Under the pieces are notes generated by a model, which saw nothing but the letters and a program-made list of their open reading frames with translations, ran no database searches and was not told the origin of the DNA. A stretch of DNA of 61,090 nucleotides from a virus. The position numbers were made by a program, and so were the translations under genes. This document shows positions 1 to 7,095 of this stretch, piece by piece; the stretch's first letter is position 1, and the number at the start of each line of letters is the position of its first letter. The DNA lies in the IMG/VR virus record IMGVR_UViG_3300009024_000013, positions 1 to 61,090 of that record; one strand, 5' to 3'.

Positions 1-231
1 CTTATAGGGTTGGGTCGGGTTCCTGTCTAGATCTACCCGTTTCTGGTTCTAGAGATTACTCCGTAGTGGAAGTTTTCTTATAGAGGTTATTAAAGCAGGT
101 TTATCCTGATCTTTTTTTTATTTCTCTCTAGGTATAGAAGTATTATTATTATAATAAACGGGCGAGGGCAGGGTCTTCACGGCCCCGGACTCTTGTTTTA
201 CTCCGTAGCAGTTTAGATAAATAATCCAGTA
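1..231. other. Left-edge non-coding stretch with promoter-like module
   Basis: No convincing gene is visible here. One frame is open from the window edge to a stop near position 83 and could be the tail of an upstream gene, but it carries no recognisable motif. The stretch is more G+C-rich than most of the window. The sequence TACTCCGTAG occurs at about 57-66 and again at about 199-208. The second copy is followed by GTTTAGATAAATAA, a late-promoter-like string placed just before the first gene. Confidence 0.4.
197..223 (+). promoter_or_regulatory. CTCCGTAG + GATAAATA upstream module, copy 1
   Basis: The string TTTACTCCGTAG is followed by GTTTAGATAAATAA, ending 8 bases before the start codon at 232. 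A closely similar arrangement precedes the genes at 1414 and 1780. GATAAATA differs by one base from the T4 late promoter box TATAAATA. I infer a late-type promoter with a conserved upstream element; a transcriptional role is not proven by the sequence. Confidence 0.45.
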
Positions 232-1158
232 ATGAAATACCTAAAGACATATCTTAAACTAAACGAATCATGGCCTACAATGAAAGTAGATACGCTACTT
301 GTTCCTAAACCTAAACAGAGTCTTAGACAAAGGTTAATACAGAGCGCAACAGAGGAGGAACCAGAGAGAGGTAGCCGTGGAGGTACTCTTACTGGGGCGG
401 AGATAATGCAGGCCAGCCCGGATGGATACTATTACCATGGTAGTCATATGCCAGATTTAACCCGGGGTAACGTTAAACTATTTAGCGGTGAGGAGGCGAT
501 TGGTAATTCTGGAATTGGTGCTAGATATGGATTCTATATTACAAACGATATCTCTAATGCCTATCAATATAGTTTTACATGGATCAGTGGAGGTGAATCT
601 GCTCAACGACTCTTAGGGGAGGGTGAAGCCATTGTAGACCGGATGCGGAGAGATTCCCTAGAGGAGGAGGCAGCACTGGTTGAAGCAAACCGTTACGGTA
701 AACCCTATAGCCTAGTAGAGAGTTTTGCTAAGGAGTGGGGATTCACTGGGCGTGACATATATCAACTCCGGGTTGGTGACAAGAGATACTGGCCTTTTTA
801 TAGCGTGCTAGCCGGGGTTAAACGAGGTTTTTGGCCATCACTTTACAGGGTAAAGCTGAGACCCGGCGACAGGTATCTACCTCATCTAGACCTAGACATA
901 ACAGGGGAAGAAACAGTGGAGTATACCCAGGGCGGAGTGGTTGGAATATACAATGGAAAACTTGGTGGCAACAGTTTAGACAAGCGGGATGAAGTTGCTA
1001 TATTAAACCGACACGCTATTGCTAGTATGGAGCGGGCTGATGACGCAACTTTTGCCCGAGGCAGATGGCAGTTCTGGACAACACAGGGTCACGGTGACAA
1101 GCAGCATGCAATGTGGGAATTTGCTAAAGGGCTACTTAAAAAATATCCGGGTTACTAG
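232..1158 (+). CDS. Putative packaged ADP-ribosyltransferase (Alt-like by role)
   Basis: This 308-residue protein begins MKYLKTYLKLNE, matching the N-terminal signature shared by many proteins here and resembling a T4 capsid targeting sequence with a cut after LNE. Residues 66-72 (YYYHGSH) and 98-113 (RYGFYITNDISNAYQY) resemble the His-Gly-Ser/Thr and 'G-hydrophobic-Y-hydrophobic-T-D/N' motifs of ADP-ribosyltransferase folds. T4 packages such an enzyme (Alt) and injects it to modify host RNA polymerase. The gene is clearly more G+C-rich than the window, with many CGG, GGG and CTC codons, suggesting recent transfer. The stop is followed at once by the next start. The ART assignment rests on short motifs; the rest of the protein is unrecognised. 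Confidence 0.55.
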   Translation: MKYLKTYLKLNESWPTMKVDTLLVPKPKQSLRQRLIQSATEEEPERGSRGGTLTGAEIMQASPDGYYYHGSHMPDLTRGNVKLFSGEEAIGNSGIGARYGFYITNDISNAYQYSFTWISGGESAQRLLGEGEAIVDRMRRDSLEEEAALVEANRYGKPYSLVESFAKEWGFTGRDIYQLRVGDKRYWPFYSVLAGVKRGFWPSLYRVKLRPGDRYLPHLDLDITGEETVEYTQGGVVGIYNGKLGGNSLDKRDEVAILNRHAIASMERADDATFARGRWQFWTTQGHGDKQHAMWEFAKGLLKKYPGY

Positions 1159-1377
1159 ATGAGTTCAAAGTGGAATCAAAGAGATGAAGAGATGCGGGAG
1201 GCAAAGTCCCTGGAGACCCCAATGTCTAGGCTCGTTGAGCTGTGTAGATCCCAGGACCTAGTTGTGAGAATGATTGCTGTAACTAATCCTAAAATACAGC
1301 ATTATGGATCAGATGCACTAGACCCTAAAACCCATAGATTTTTTCAACAAGTGGAATTCTGGTTGCTTGCCCCGTAG
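1159..1377 (+). CDS. Small protein downstream of the ART-like gene
   Basis: A 72-residue acidic-then-hydrophobic protein starting at the base after the upstream stop codon, so the two genes are probably translationally coupled. The central stretch LVELCRSQDLVVRMIAVTNP resembles one helical repeat of the HEAT type. There is no capsid-targeting-like N-terminus, signal peptide or catalytic motif. The G+C-rich codon use matches the upstream gene. It could be an immunity or partner protein for the ADP-ribosyltransferase, but that is only suggested by the pairing. Confidence 0.5.
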   Translation: MSSKWNQRDEEMREAKSLETPMSRLVELCRSQDLVVRMIAVTNPKIQHYGSDALDPKTHRFFQQVEFWLLAP

Positions 1378-1392
1378 TGGTTTAGATAAATA
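1366..1392 (+). promoter_or_regulatory. CCCCGTAG + GATAAATA upstream module, copy 2
   Basis: The string CCCCGTAGTGGTTTAGATAA begins inside the last codons of the upstream gene and ends in GATAAATA at 1385-1392. It closely matches the module at 197-223. The start codon of the lipoprotein gene lies 21 bases further on, a spacing typical of a promoter with a short leader. Confidence 0.4.
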
Positions 1393-1413
1393 AAGATTAA
1401 AAACAAGACTATA

Positions 1414-1722
1414 ATGAGTGGAAAAATCAAAACGTTAATCGCTATTTCTGGAATATTATTAACAACTGCAATCAGCGCATGTGGATGGCAAAAGGCTGAT
1501 GCTTTAACCAACCTAACCGTGATGAGACAGGCACCAGGTTTTAATCAACATGCAGAGATGATAGAATACAAAGCAACACCTTTTAAAACAAGCTGGAAAT
1601 ATCAATGTGGTTATGGAAAACCTCTGACTCTAGTTTTTCAAGGCGCAACCCTGGAAGTCACCGTTAACGAGGCAGGACAAGGTCAATATACGCTCCTCGC
1701 AAAGGAACTGAATGGGCAATAA
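1414..1722 (+). CDS. Small putative lipoprotein
   Basis: A 102-residue protein with a textbook bacterial lipoprotein signal: a Lys-rich start, a hydrophobic segment (about residues 7-20) and the lipobox-like TAISAC, with the lipidated Cys near residue 23. The mature part is about 80 residues with one further Cys and no recognised domain. Phage-encoded lipoproteins often act in superinfection exclusion or lysis control; either is possible here and neither is shown. It belongs to the G+C-richer left island and has its own upstream promoter-like module. Confidence 0.65.
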   Translation: MSGKIKTLIAISGILLTTAISACGWQKADALTNLTVMRQAPGFNQHAEMIEYKATPFKTSWKYQCGYGKPLTLVFQGATLEVTVNEAGQGQYTLLAKELNGQ

Positions 1723-1746
1723 AAGTTTAGCCCGCTATCAACAACA

Positions 1747-1779
1747 GGTTTACTCCGTAGTAAAACAAATAAATAAATA
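1747..1779 (+). promoter_or_regulatory. CTCCGTAG + AAATAAATAA upstream module, copy 3
   Basis: TTTACTCCGTAG is followed by an AAATAAATAAATAA run that ends at the start codon of the DOT1-like gene. The first half matches copy 1 exactly. The second half is more degenerate and doubles as an A-rich translation leader. Confidence 0.35.
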
Positions 1780-2352
1780 ATGAAAGCAATACTAGATGCT
1801 ATATACAAGCAAAGTGCATATAAATCTCAATATTTACTATCTGAGAATGACAAGAAAAAATTCAAAGAAACAGGTTCTCACGCCACTTATGGAGAAATAA
1901 CACAAGAGGCCACTGATTCTATTTTAGAATTATTTCCAGACAAGTTTAATGAAAAAGCTGTGTTTTACGACCTAGGTTGCGGAGTAGGTAAAATGGTTTG
2001 TCATATAGGTTTAAAGACTGGTGCTAAATCGGTAGGGATAGAGCTTTCTGAAAAGCGGCTACAGGGTGCGCTTGATACCAAAGCTAGATTCTGTAAAGAA
2101 TTAAATAATATAGTTTTTCTAAAAGGCGATTTTTTAAAGCTAGACATAAGAGAAGCTACTGTGGTTTATTGCGATAACACCGTAATGCCAAATGAAATTA
2201 CCCTTGGTATATATGATAAATTGCAAACTGGATGTGTATTTATTTATAGAAAATCTATAAGTAACGAGATTGATGGGCAAGTTAGTTTAAATGGACCCGA
2301 TTGGGTTACTACTTATGGAACAACCAGAATAAGATACGTAATAAAAAAATAA
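1780..2352 (+). CDS. DOT1-like class I SAM-dependent methyltransferase
   Basis: A 190-residue protein with the DOT1 methyltransferase pattern: TYGE at 36-39, then motif I FYDLGCGVGK at 62-71, an acidic motif II GIELS at 86-90, and VYCDNTVMP near 148-156 where DOT1 proteins have their Asn-rich strand. DOT1 enzymes methylate lysine in folded proteins (histone H3K79 in eukaryotes); bacterial and viral relatives have largely unknown targets. It lies at the junction of the G+C-rich island and the AT-rich genome and is AT-rich itself. A second protein of the same length and motif layout is at 56325-56897. The fold is fairly clear; the substrate is unknown. Confidence 0.7.
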   Translation: MKAILDAIYKQSAYKSQYLLSENDKKKFKETGSHATYGEITQEATDSILELFPDKFNEKAVFYDLGCGVGKMVCHIGLKTGAKSVGIELSEKRLQGALDTKARFCKELNNIVFLKGDFLKLDIREATVVYCDNTVMPNEITLGIYDKLQTGCVFIYRKSISNEIDGQVSLNGPDWVTTYGTTRIRYVIKK

Positions 2353-2522
2353 TATAATTCACGAGATTTAATTAAATCTAATGTAATTGTTATGCGTAAT
2401 ACTGTATCTTATCTGTAAAAATAAAAAAGCCCTTAGATCACATTAATGGTGAAACTGGGGTATCTAAATACTGCAAAGTAAAGGTATGTTATTTAGATTT
2501 TAAAAATTAGTAAACATTAGAT
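2353..2522 (+). other. 170-base intergenic stretch with a stem-loop
   Basis: No gene is seen. ATCTAAATA at 2462-2470 is exactly complementary to TATTTAGAT at 2490-2498, giving a 9-bp stem with a 19-base loop followed by TTTTAAAAA. It could terminate transcription of the methyltransferase gene or form part of the leader of the next gene. The stem is all A/U except one G-C pair, so either call is weak. Confidence 0.3.
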
Positions 2523-2792
2523 ATGAGATGGCTAAAAATTAGACACAATGAAGGTTACGATTTAATAAATATTCAACACGTATATAGGTTAGAAATAAGA
2601 TCTGATAAACCTAGTGAAACAGAATACGACGAGTCTCTTAAAGAAAAAGCAGATGATACGCCAGTGTCATATGAAATAGTTTTATTTGATGCAAATTCTA
2701 TAATGCCAACTGTTTTTGCATGGAATACTTCAGAAGAAAGAAATATGGTTTTAAAAAAAATAGAAGAGGCTTTAAACGTAATAAACTTATAG
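2523..2792 (+). CDS. Hypothetical protein
   Basis: An 89-residue protein of unknown function. It has a beta-rich first half (MRWLKIRHNEGYDLI...) and a C-terminal amphipathic helix. I do not recognise a family. The stop codon is separated by one base from the start of the J-domain gene, so the two are probably co-translated. Confidence 0.6.
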   Translation: MRWLKIRHNEGYDLINIQHVYRLEIRSDKPSETEYDESLKEKADDTPVSYEIVLFDANSIMPTVFAWNTSEERNMVLKKIEEALNVINL

Positions 2793-2793
2793 A

Positions 2794-3381
2794 ATGAAAT
2801 CATTAAGCGGAAAAAATAAAAGTTTAATTCAGAAATTTAGATTTTTAAAATCAGATTTAGAATGGAGAAAGGTAATAGTAGAAGAATCCAGGCAGGAATT
2901 TTTAGATGAAGTAGCTAAAAACGTAGATGACGTACAGGAATTATTAGGAACAGATAAACCTGATTCTAATGAGAATCCAAACGTTGAAGATAAAGAAAGC
3001 ATTTTAGAAAATAATCACAGTGATCCTGAAAACAAAAGTCTCAAGAAAATATACTGGAATATATGCAAACTAACGCATCCAGATAAGGATAAAACCAACA
3101 AGTATGAAGATATATTTAAAAGAGCCAGCTTGGCTTATGAAACTTTAAATGCTTTAGAATTATTTGTAATATGTGATGAACTTAAAATAGAATATGAAAT
3201 ATCAAAAGCCAATATGAAAATAGTAGACATAAATATTGCAGATCTTGAAAAACAAATAAGCAATGTAACAGGTACTTACATATTTAAATTTAATGAGTCA
3301 GAGACCAGTAAAGAAAAACAAGACATCGTTAATATGTTTATTATTACTAATAAATTAAAAAACCTAAAACGTAATAGGTAA
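2794..3381 (+). CDS. J-domain (DnaJ-like) protein
   Basis: A 195-residue protein whose residues 84-130 contain a J-domain: helix II KKIYWNICKLT, the diagnostic HPDK loop at 95-98, and helix III with FKRASLAYETLNA. J-domains stimulate the ATPase of Hsp70 (DnaK). There is no Gly/Phe-rich or zinc-binding region, so this is a minimal, class III-type J-protein with a charged, probably disordered N-terminal half and a C-terminal helical extension. It may redirect the host DnaK to phage proteins; the client is unknown. Confidence 0.75.
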   Translation: MKSLSGKNKSLIQKFRFLKSDLEWRKVIVEESRQEFLDEVAKNVDDVQELLGTDKPDSNENPNVEDKESILENNHSDPENKSLKKIYWNICKLTHPDKDKTNKYEDIFKRASLAYETLNALELFVICDELKIEYEISKANMKIVDINIADLEKQISNVTGTYIFKFNESETSKEKQDIVNMFIITNKLKNLKRNR

Positions 3382-3418
3382 AATGTTTAGCAAATCTAAA
3401 AATTGTTATGTATAAAAA

Positions 3419-3444
3419 AGAGGCGTGTATTGCTACACGCCTCT
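3419..3444 (-). terminator. Strong Rho-independent terminator
   Basis: An exact 11-bp stem (AGAGGCGTGTA / TACACGCCTCT) closes a TTGC loop. On the minus strand it is followed by CTTTTTTATACA, a U-tract, so it best terminates the fibre gene transcript ending at 3475. It lies between convergent genes and may also act weakly on the plus strand. Confidence 0.8.
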
Positions 3445-3474
3445 ATAGAAAATAATACTATTTAAAGTATCTTA

Positions 3475-5436
3475 TTAACCTTCTGAATTTGGATCTACTA
3501 GTGGATCCAATGTTGCAACCTCCTTACTACGGAAGTCTCCGATTGCAGAAGCATAATCATTTTCACCTTCTATAGGTCTTACGAATTTACCTTGTCCAGC
3601 AAAAGGGCTAGTTAAATTAAATTCATATTGTTTTAATTCTCCTACTCTTCCTGAAATAGATAATCTACCACCATCTTTGTAAATGCCATTTAATGACCTT
3701 TCCATTGATATACCTACTACTCTTTCATTTAAGTATGTAGTTGTGTAGTCTTCTCCTTCGTATACTTCTACGCCATTCATTTTAACACTTAAAGTGTATT
3801 GATGAATTGATTCGGCTGGAATAATCATTCCATCTTGTTCTTGGTCTGCCGTAAAATCAATATCAGTTTTAGTACGAATGTTCATGACGTTGAAATCAGC
3901 CACTTCTGTAATATGATTAAATATCTCAGCAATACTGTTGACACTATCCTCATTTTTATCATCAACCAATTGATCAATAGATTCCATCATCATTGATCTT
4001 TCTTTTGAAGTCACAGCTTGTTCGTCCTCGAAAGTGCTTTGCATCATCTTCTTCCATTCGCTGTCTTTGTCTTTATAATCTTGGTACTCAGTAGCTTCTT
4101 CTTCACGTACATCGTTTAAGTTAGACCATTCAAGATCATTCTTATCTCTGTATAAAGCAGTTTCTGATTTAACCGTCTTAAATTGATCTTCGGTTTCTCC
4201 AACAAATTCAGACAAATCATCTTGTGTTGTTTTAATAACTGCCGAGAGTTCTGTTTTAGCTGATTCTAGTTTATCATCTGCTGCTGTTAAGCCAGTGTCT
4301 ATTTTACCATCAACTCTAGTGAATTCATCATTTTGAATAATTTGGTGTTCATCAACTTTAGCATCAAGATCACTGATATCACTATCTACTTCAGATTTAA
4401 GTGATACGTTTGCGTCACTTGCGTCTTTAACAGCTTTAGCAATTGAATCTGCATCAGCTTGCTGGGCGTTATTAACAAATGTTAAGAACTCAGATAATTT
4501 ATCATAAGCACCATCTCCATCTAAATCTAGATCTAAATTGGTTCTTACAAAAGTATCCAATGATTCGTGACTTGTCTTTAAAGCAGAATGATTGCTATCT
4601 TGTAAAGCTTGTTCTGAAGTAATAATTGCTCTATACTCACCTTCTTCTTTAAGAATCGCTGCTGCTGCTGCTACTCTAGCTGCTTCAACATTTGCTTCTT
4701 TTTCATCTCTATCCGCTTCAAGATTAGCTCTATACTGAGTTTCTTCTTCAAGAATTGACGCTGATGTTGCTACTCTAGCTGCTTCTACTGCTGCTTTTTC
4801 AGCTATTCTAGCTGCTTCTACTGCTGCTGCTTTTGCTTCAGTATCAGTTACTAAGTCAGCTCTGTACTGAGTTTCTTCTTCAAGAATTGCGTCAGCTAAT
4901 GCATCTGTTTGTTGATCAAGATTAGCTCTGTACTGAGTTTCTTCTTCAAGAATTGACGCTGCCGTTGCTACTCTAGTTGCTTCTACTGCTGCTTTTTCTG
5001 CTACTCTAGCTGCTTCTACTGCTGCTTTTTCTGCTATTCTAGCTGCTTCTACTGATGCTTCTTTTGCTTCAGTATCTTCGTTGTGTGAAGCTACATAGCT
5101 ATCATGTCTACTGTTAGATGCTGTTGCGTTATCTGCAATAGCTTGAAGAAGTGTTGCTGTACTAGCTTCATCTCCTGCAAGTGCGTCAGATATCTCTTTA
5201 AGAGTATCTAATTGTCCAGGAGCACCGTCTACTATTGATATCACTGCATCCGATACTGCTTTAGATACCGAACCTTCTACAGATTTATCTCCGTTTAAGA
5301 TATCAAAAAGATCCTGTGCACTTGCACCTGATGCATCTAAAATATCCTTCAACATTATACCTTTTGGGTCTAAAAACTGCTGATCGGTTTGTTTAATTAT
5401 GCTAATTAAATTAGCTACTTTATTTATTTCTGCCAT
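3475..5436 (-). CDS. Long coiled-coil virion (tail fibre-like) protein
   Basis: I choose the Met that begins MAEINKVANL (653 residues); the frame runs 19 codons further upstream but that part looks non-coding. The centre (roughly residues 130-300) is built from repeated Ala/Glu-rich units such as VEAARVAEKAA and ILEEETQYRA, followed by more coiled coil. The C-terminal part has beta-rich segments (YTLSVKMNGVEVYEGEDYTT). Such N-terminal helix, long coiled coil and beta tip layouts are typical of phage fibres or whiskers. It is followed by a strong terminator and sits in a minus-strand group with two more fibre-like genes. Confidence 0.6.
   Translation of the reverse strand: MAEINKVANLISIIKQTDQQFLDPKGIMLKDILDASGASAQDLFDILNGDKSVEGSVSKAVSDAVISIVDGAPGQLDTLKEISDALAGDEASTATLLQAIADNATASNSRHDSYVASHNEDTEAKEASVEAARIAEKAAVEAARVAEKAAVEATRVATAASILEEETQYRANLDQQTDALADAILEEETQYRADLVTDTEAKAAAVEAARIAEKAAVEAARVATSASILEEETQYRANLEADRDEKEANVEAARVAAAAAILKEEGEYRAIITSEQALQDSNHSALKTSHESLDTFVRTNLDLDLDGDGAYDKLSEFLTFVNNAQQADADSIAKAVKDASDANVSLKSEVDSDISDLDAKVDEHQIIQNDEFTRVDGKIDTGLTAADDKLESAKTELSAVIKTTQDDLSEFVGETEDQFKTVKSETALYRDKNDLEWSNLNDVREEEATEYQDYKDKDSEWKKMMQSTFEDEQAVTSKERSMMMESIDQLVDDKNEDSVNSIAEIFNHITEVADFNVMNIRTKTDIDFTADQEQDGMIIPAESIHQYTLSVKMNGVEVYEGEDYTTTYLNERVVGISMERSLNGIYKDGGRLSISGRVGELKQYEFNLTSPFAGQGKFVRPIEGENDYASAIGDFRSKEVATLDPLVDPNSEG
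4640..5065. repeat. Internal repeats in the fibre-like gene
   Basis: Imperfect direct repeats encode Ala-rich heptad units (AARVAEKAAVEA and SILEEETQYRANL variants) several times over. The DNA copies are close enough (for example the recurring ctctgtactgagtttcttctt) to allow length change by recombination or slippage. Confidence 0.7.
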
Positions 5437-5550
5437 TTTATTATGGTTTTTTTTAGCGTACGTAAACCTAAAATGCGTGCAATCTATCTTCAAAAATTAA
5501 TTTGAAAAATATGTAAATAAAAAATATTAGAAAATAATCCCTAAATGTTA

Positions 5551-5802
5551 TTATCTATTAAATAGCAAGTTTTTTAAGTTCTTGATGGAATTAGCGTACT
5601 GCAGTGGTTCTGTTGAACCTCCACCCATCAAATACTCATTTACATGCTCATCTAAATTAGGGGTCTTGTTGAATGAAAAGAAGGATTTTCTACCCTTTTT
5701 TTCTGTTGAAAACTTGTGACCTTTTACTATAAGATACGCTGACAAATATAAATCGGTTGTCGTGTATAAATCTAAATCTTTATTGTTTTCAGTGTTCTCC
5801 AT
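5551..5802 (-). CDS. Small DUF5659-like protein
   Basis: An 83-residue protein. The stretch LYTTTDLYLSAYLIVKGHKF matches the pattern I associate with the DUF5659 family of small phage and bacterial proteins ('T-x-D-L-Y-L-A-A-Y-L...G-H'), whose function is unknown. The C-terminal half ends in a short helix (YANSIKNLKNLLFNR). A TATAAATA late box lies 36 bases upstream, so it is probably a late, virion-associated gene. Confidence 0.55.
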   Translation of the reverse strand: MENTENNKDLDLYTTTDLYLSAYLIVKGHKFSTEKKGRKSFFSFNKTPNLDEHVNEYLMGGGSTEPLQYANSIKNLKNLLFNR

Positions 5803-5837
5803 TGTATAATTATAATTGTTTTTGCTTTATTCTAGTT

Positions 5838-5845
5838 TATTTATA
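5838..5845 (-). promoter_or_regulatory. Late promoter-like box TATAAATA
   Basis: An exact T4-type late box on the minus strand, 36 bases upstream of the start codon of the small DUF5659-like gene. T4 late transcription uses TATAAATA read by its own sigma subunit. The role here is inferred from this identity and from repeated occurrence before virion genes. Confidence 0.55.
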
Positions 5846-5895
5846 TGCGCTCTAGGGGCTGTTTTATTAAAAAAATGTATTATTTTAATGTTTTT

Positions 5896-6522
5896 TTAAA
5901 TTGCAGCATGATAGTCTATTTTTATGCTACTTTTTTCAGTTGGGGCTAAAAATAATTGCAAAATATTATTAATTATTATGTAATCTTTATCATTTCCTTC
6001 ATATAATCTTACACCATTAAAATAGATCGACTCAGTGTTTTGCACAGGTGTTGAAAATAATGTAAATGTTAGATTCACACCGTCCATTTCACCCACCGGT
6101 ATTTCATTAAATACTTCAACATGTGTTAATGTAGAATAATCACATATTAAAGAAGAATCTTCAGATATCTCAAAATTAAAATAAATAGTTTTTTCAATTA
6201 TGCTATAGTCATCTGCAGATAATAGTTGACCGTTCATGTATATAGATTCAGTTCCTCGTACTATAGAATTTTGAAGTTTAGCCATATTAGCAGAAGTTGA
6301 ATAATCTATAACCGGCTTCTCATTTAATATGTCCTTTGACATTTTTTTATGAAGACCCATTCTACCTTGATTAGGGTTATAATCATCGGGTTTCCTATCT
6401 ACGTATGGTTTTTTTAAAGCTGTCCACGTGATGCCATCCCATCTATAAGACCTTGATGAGTTGCCGTCTACTCTTACTATTTCGCCAACACTTGGATTTT
6501 TTGGAAATAAAGTTAAATCCAT
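5896..6522 (-). CDS. Tail fibre-like structural protein
   Basis: A 208-residue protein with an N-terminal tail-protein-like segment (VGEIVRVDGNSSRSYRWDGITWTAL). It also has two copies of the unit TESIY(M/F)NG(Q/V)-x-L...DY-x-I, near residues 90-110 and 165-185. Repeats of this kind occur in phage fibres and adhesins. It is adjacent (one base) to the next fibre-like gene and is probably expressed with it. Confidence 0.6.
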   Translation of the reverse strand: MDLTLFPKNPSVGEIVRVDGNSSRSYRWDGITWTALKKPYVDRKPDDYNPNQGRMGLHKKMSKDILNEKPVIDYSTSANMAKLQNSIVRGTESIYMNGQLLSADDYSIIEKTIYFNFEISEDSSLICDYSTLTHVEVFNEIPVGEMDGVNLTFTLFSTPVQNTESIYFNGVRLYEGNDKDYIIINNILQLFLAPTEKSSIKIDYHAAI

Positions 6523-6523
6523 A

Positions 6524-7018
6524 TTATAAGTCTTCAGTAATTATTTTTTTCCAAGATCTTCCATTGTAGAATACATACTCCTGATCTGTATTATTATATA
6601 TAAGTTCACCATCTATCGGATGATCTATGCTAAGTATTTGACTTTTAGATAAGCTTTCAAAAGAAGATTCAGTTTCATTAGACTGAAGCGATAGCCATAC
6701 GAAATGATCTACATCTATTTTAGTGTAAATATAAGGCATAGCGTTAACTGTATCGTACCATATGTTACCATGATGCAACTCAGTATCATTTTCTACGCTT
6801 GGAACGTCCGTCTGTGCAAAAAATTTAAAATTAGAACCAGAAGAATCAGACTTACTTTCGAATGATTCTATCACGGTAATAGTACCAGACCTGTCTATTT
6901 TAGATAGTCTATTGTTATTATTAGAATTAAAACCTATTAAAAAACCATTTTTAGGAATTCTAGAAAACTTGATTTTTGAAAAATCTATTTTTGGATAAAG
7001 TCTAGCTATTTCTGCCAT
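6524..7018 (-). CDS. Tail fibre-associated structural protein
   Basis: A 164-residue protein. Segments such as HHGNIWYDTVNAMPYIYTK and ELIYNNTDQEYVFYNGRSWKK are typical of the short beta units of phage fibre proteins ('G-x-hW-Y-x...W'). The start MAEIARLYP resembles that of the long fibre protein (MAEINK), perhaps a shared attachment end. It is first in the minus-strand fibre group, with AAATAAATAATA just upstream. Confidence 0.55.
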   Translation of the reverse strand: MAEIARLYPKIDFSKIKFSRIPKNGFLIGFNSNNNNRLSKIDRSGTITVIESFESKSDSSGSNFKFFAQTDVPSVENDTELHHGNIWYDTVNAMPYIYTKIDVDHFVWLSLQSNETESSFESLSKSQILSIDHPIDGELIYNNTDQEYVFYNGRSWKKIITEDL

Positions 7019-7064
7019 ATCAATATTATTTTGCTAATATTATTTATTTAAGAAAAAAAGCCAG

Positions 7065-7072
7065 TATAAATA
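7065..7072 (+). promoter_or_regulatory. Late promoter-like box TATAAATA
   Basis: An exact TATAAATA 23 bases upstream of the SleB-like hydrolase start codon, with A/T-rich flanks. It lies in the short divergent gap between the fibre genes (minus) and this gene (plus). Confidence 0.55.
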
Positions 7073-7095
7073 AATATAGAAATATATCATTAAAA

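Noticed and set aside
1-1779. Transposon or integron origin of the G+C-rich island
   Set aside because: No transposase, integrase or terminal inverted repeats are visible; only the short upstream modules repeat.
2353-2522. tRNA or known riboswitch
   Set aside because: No T-loop (TTCGA-type) or cloverleaf and no recognised aptamer core was found; only one simple stem is clear.
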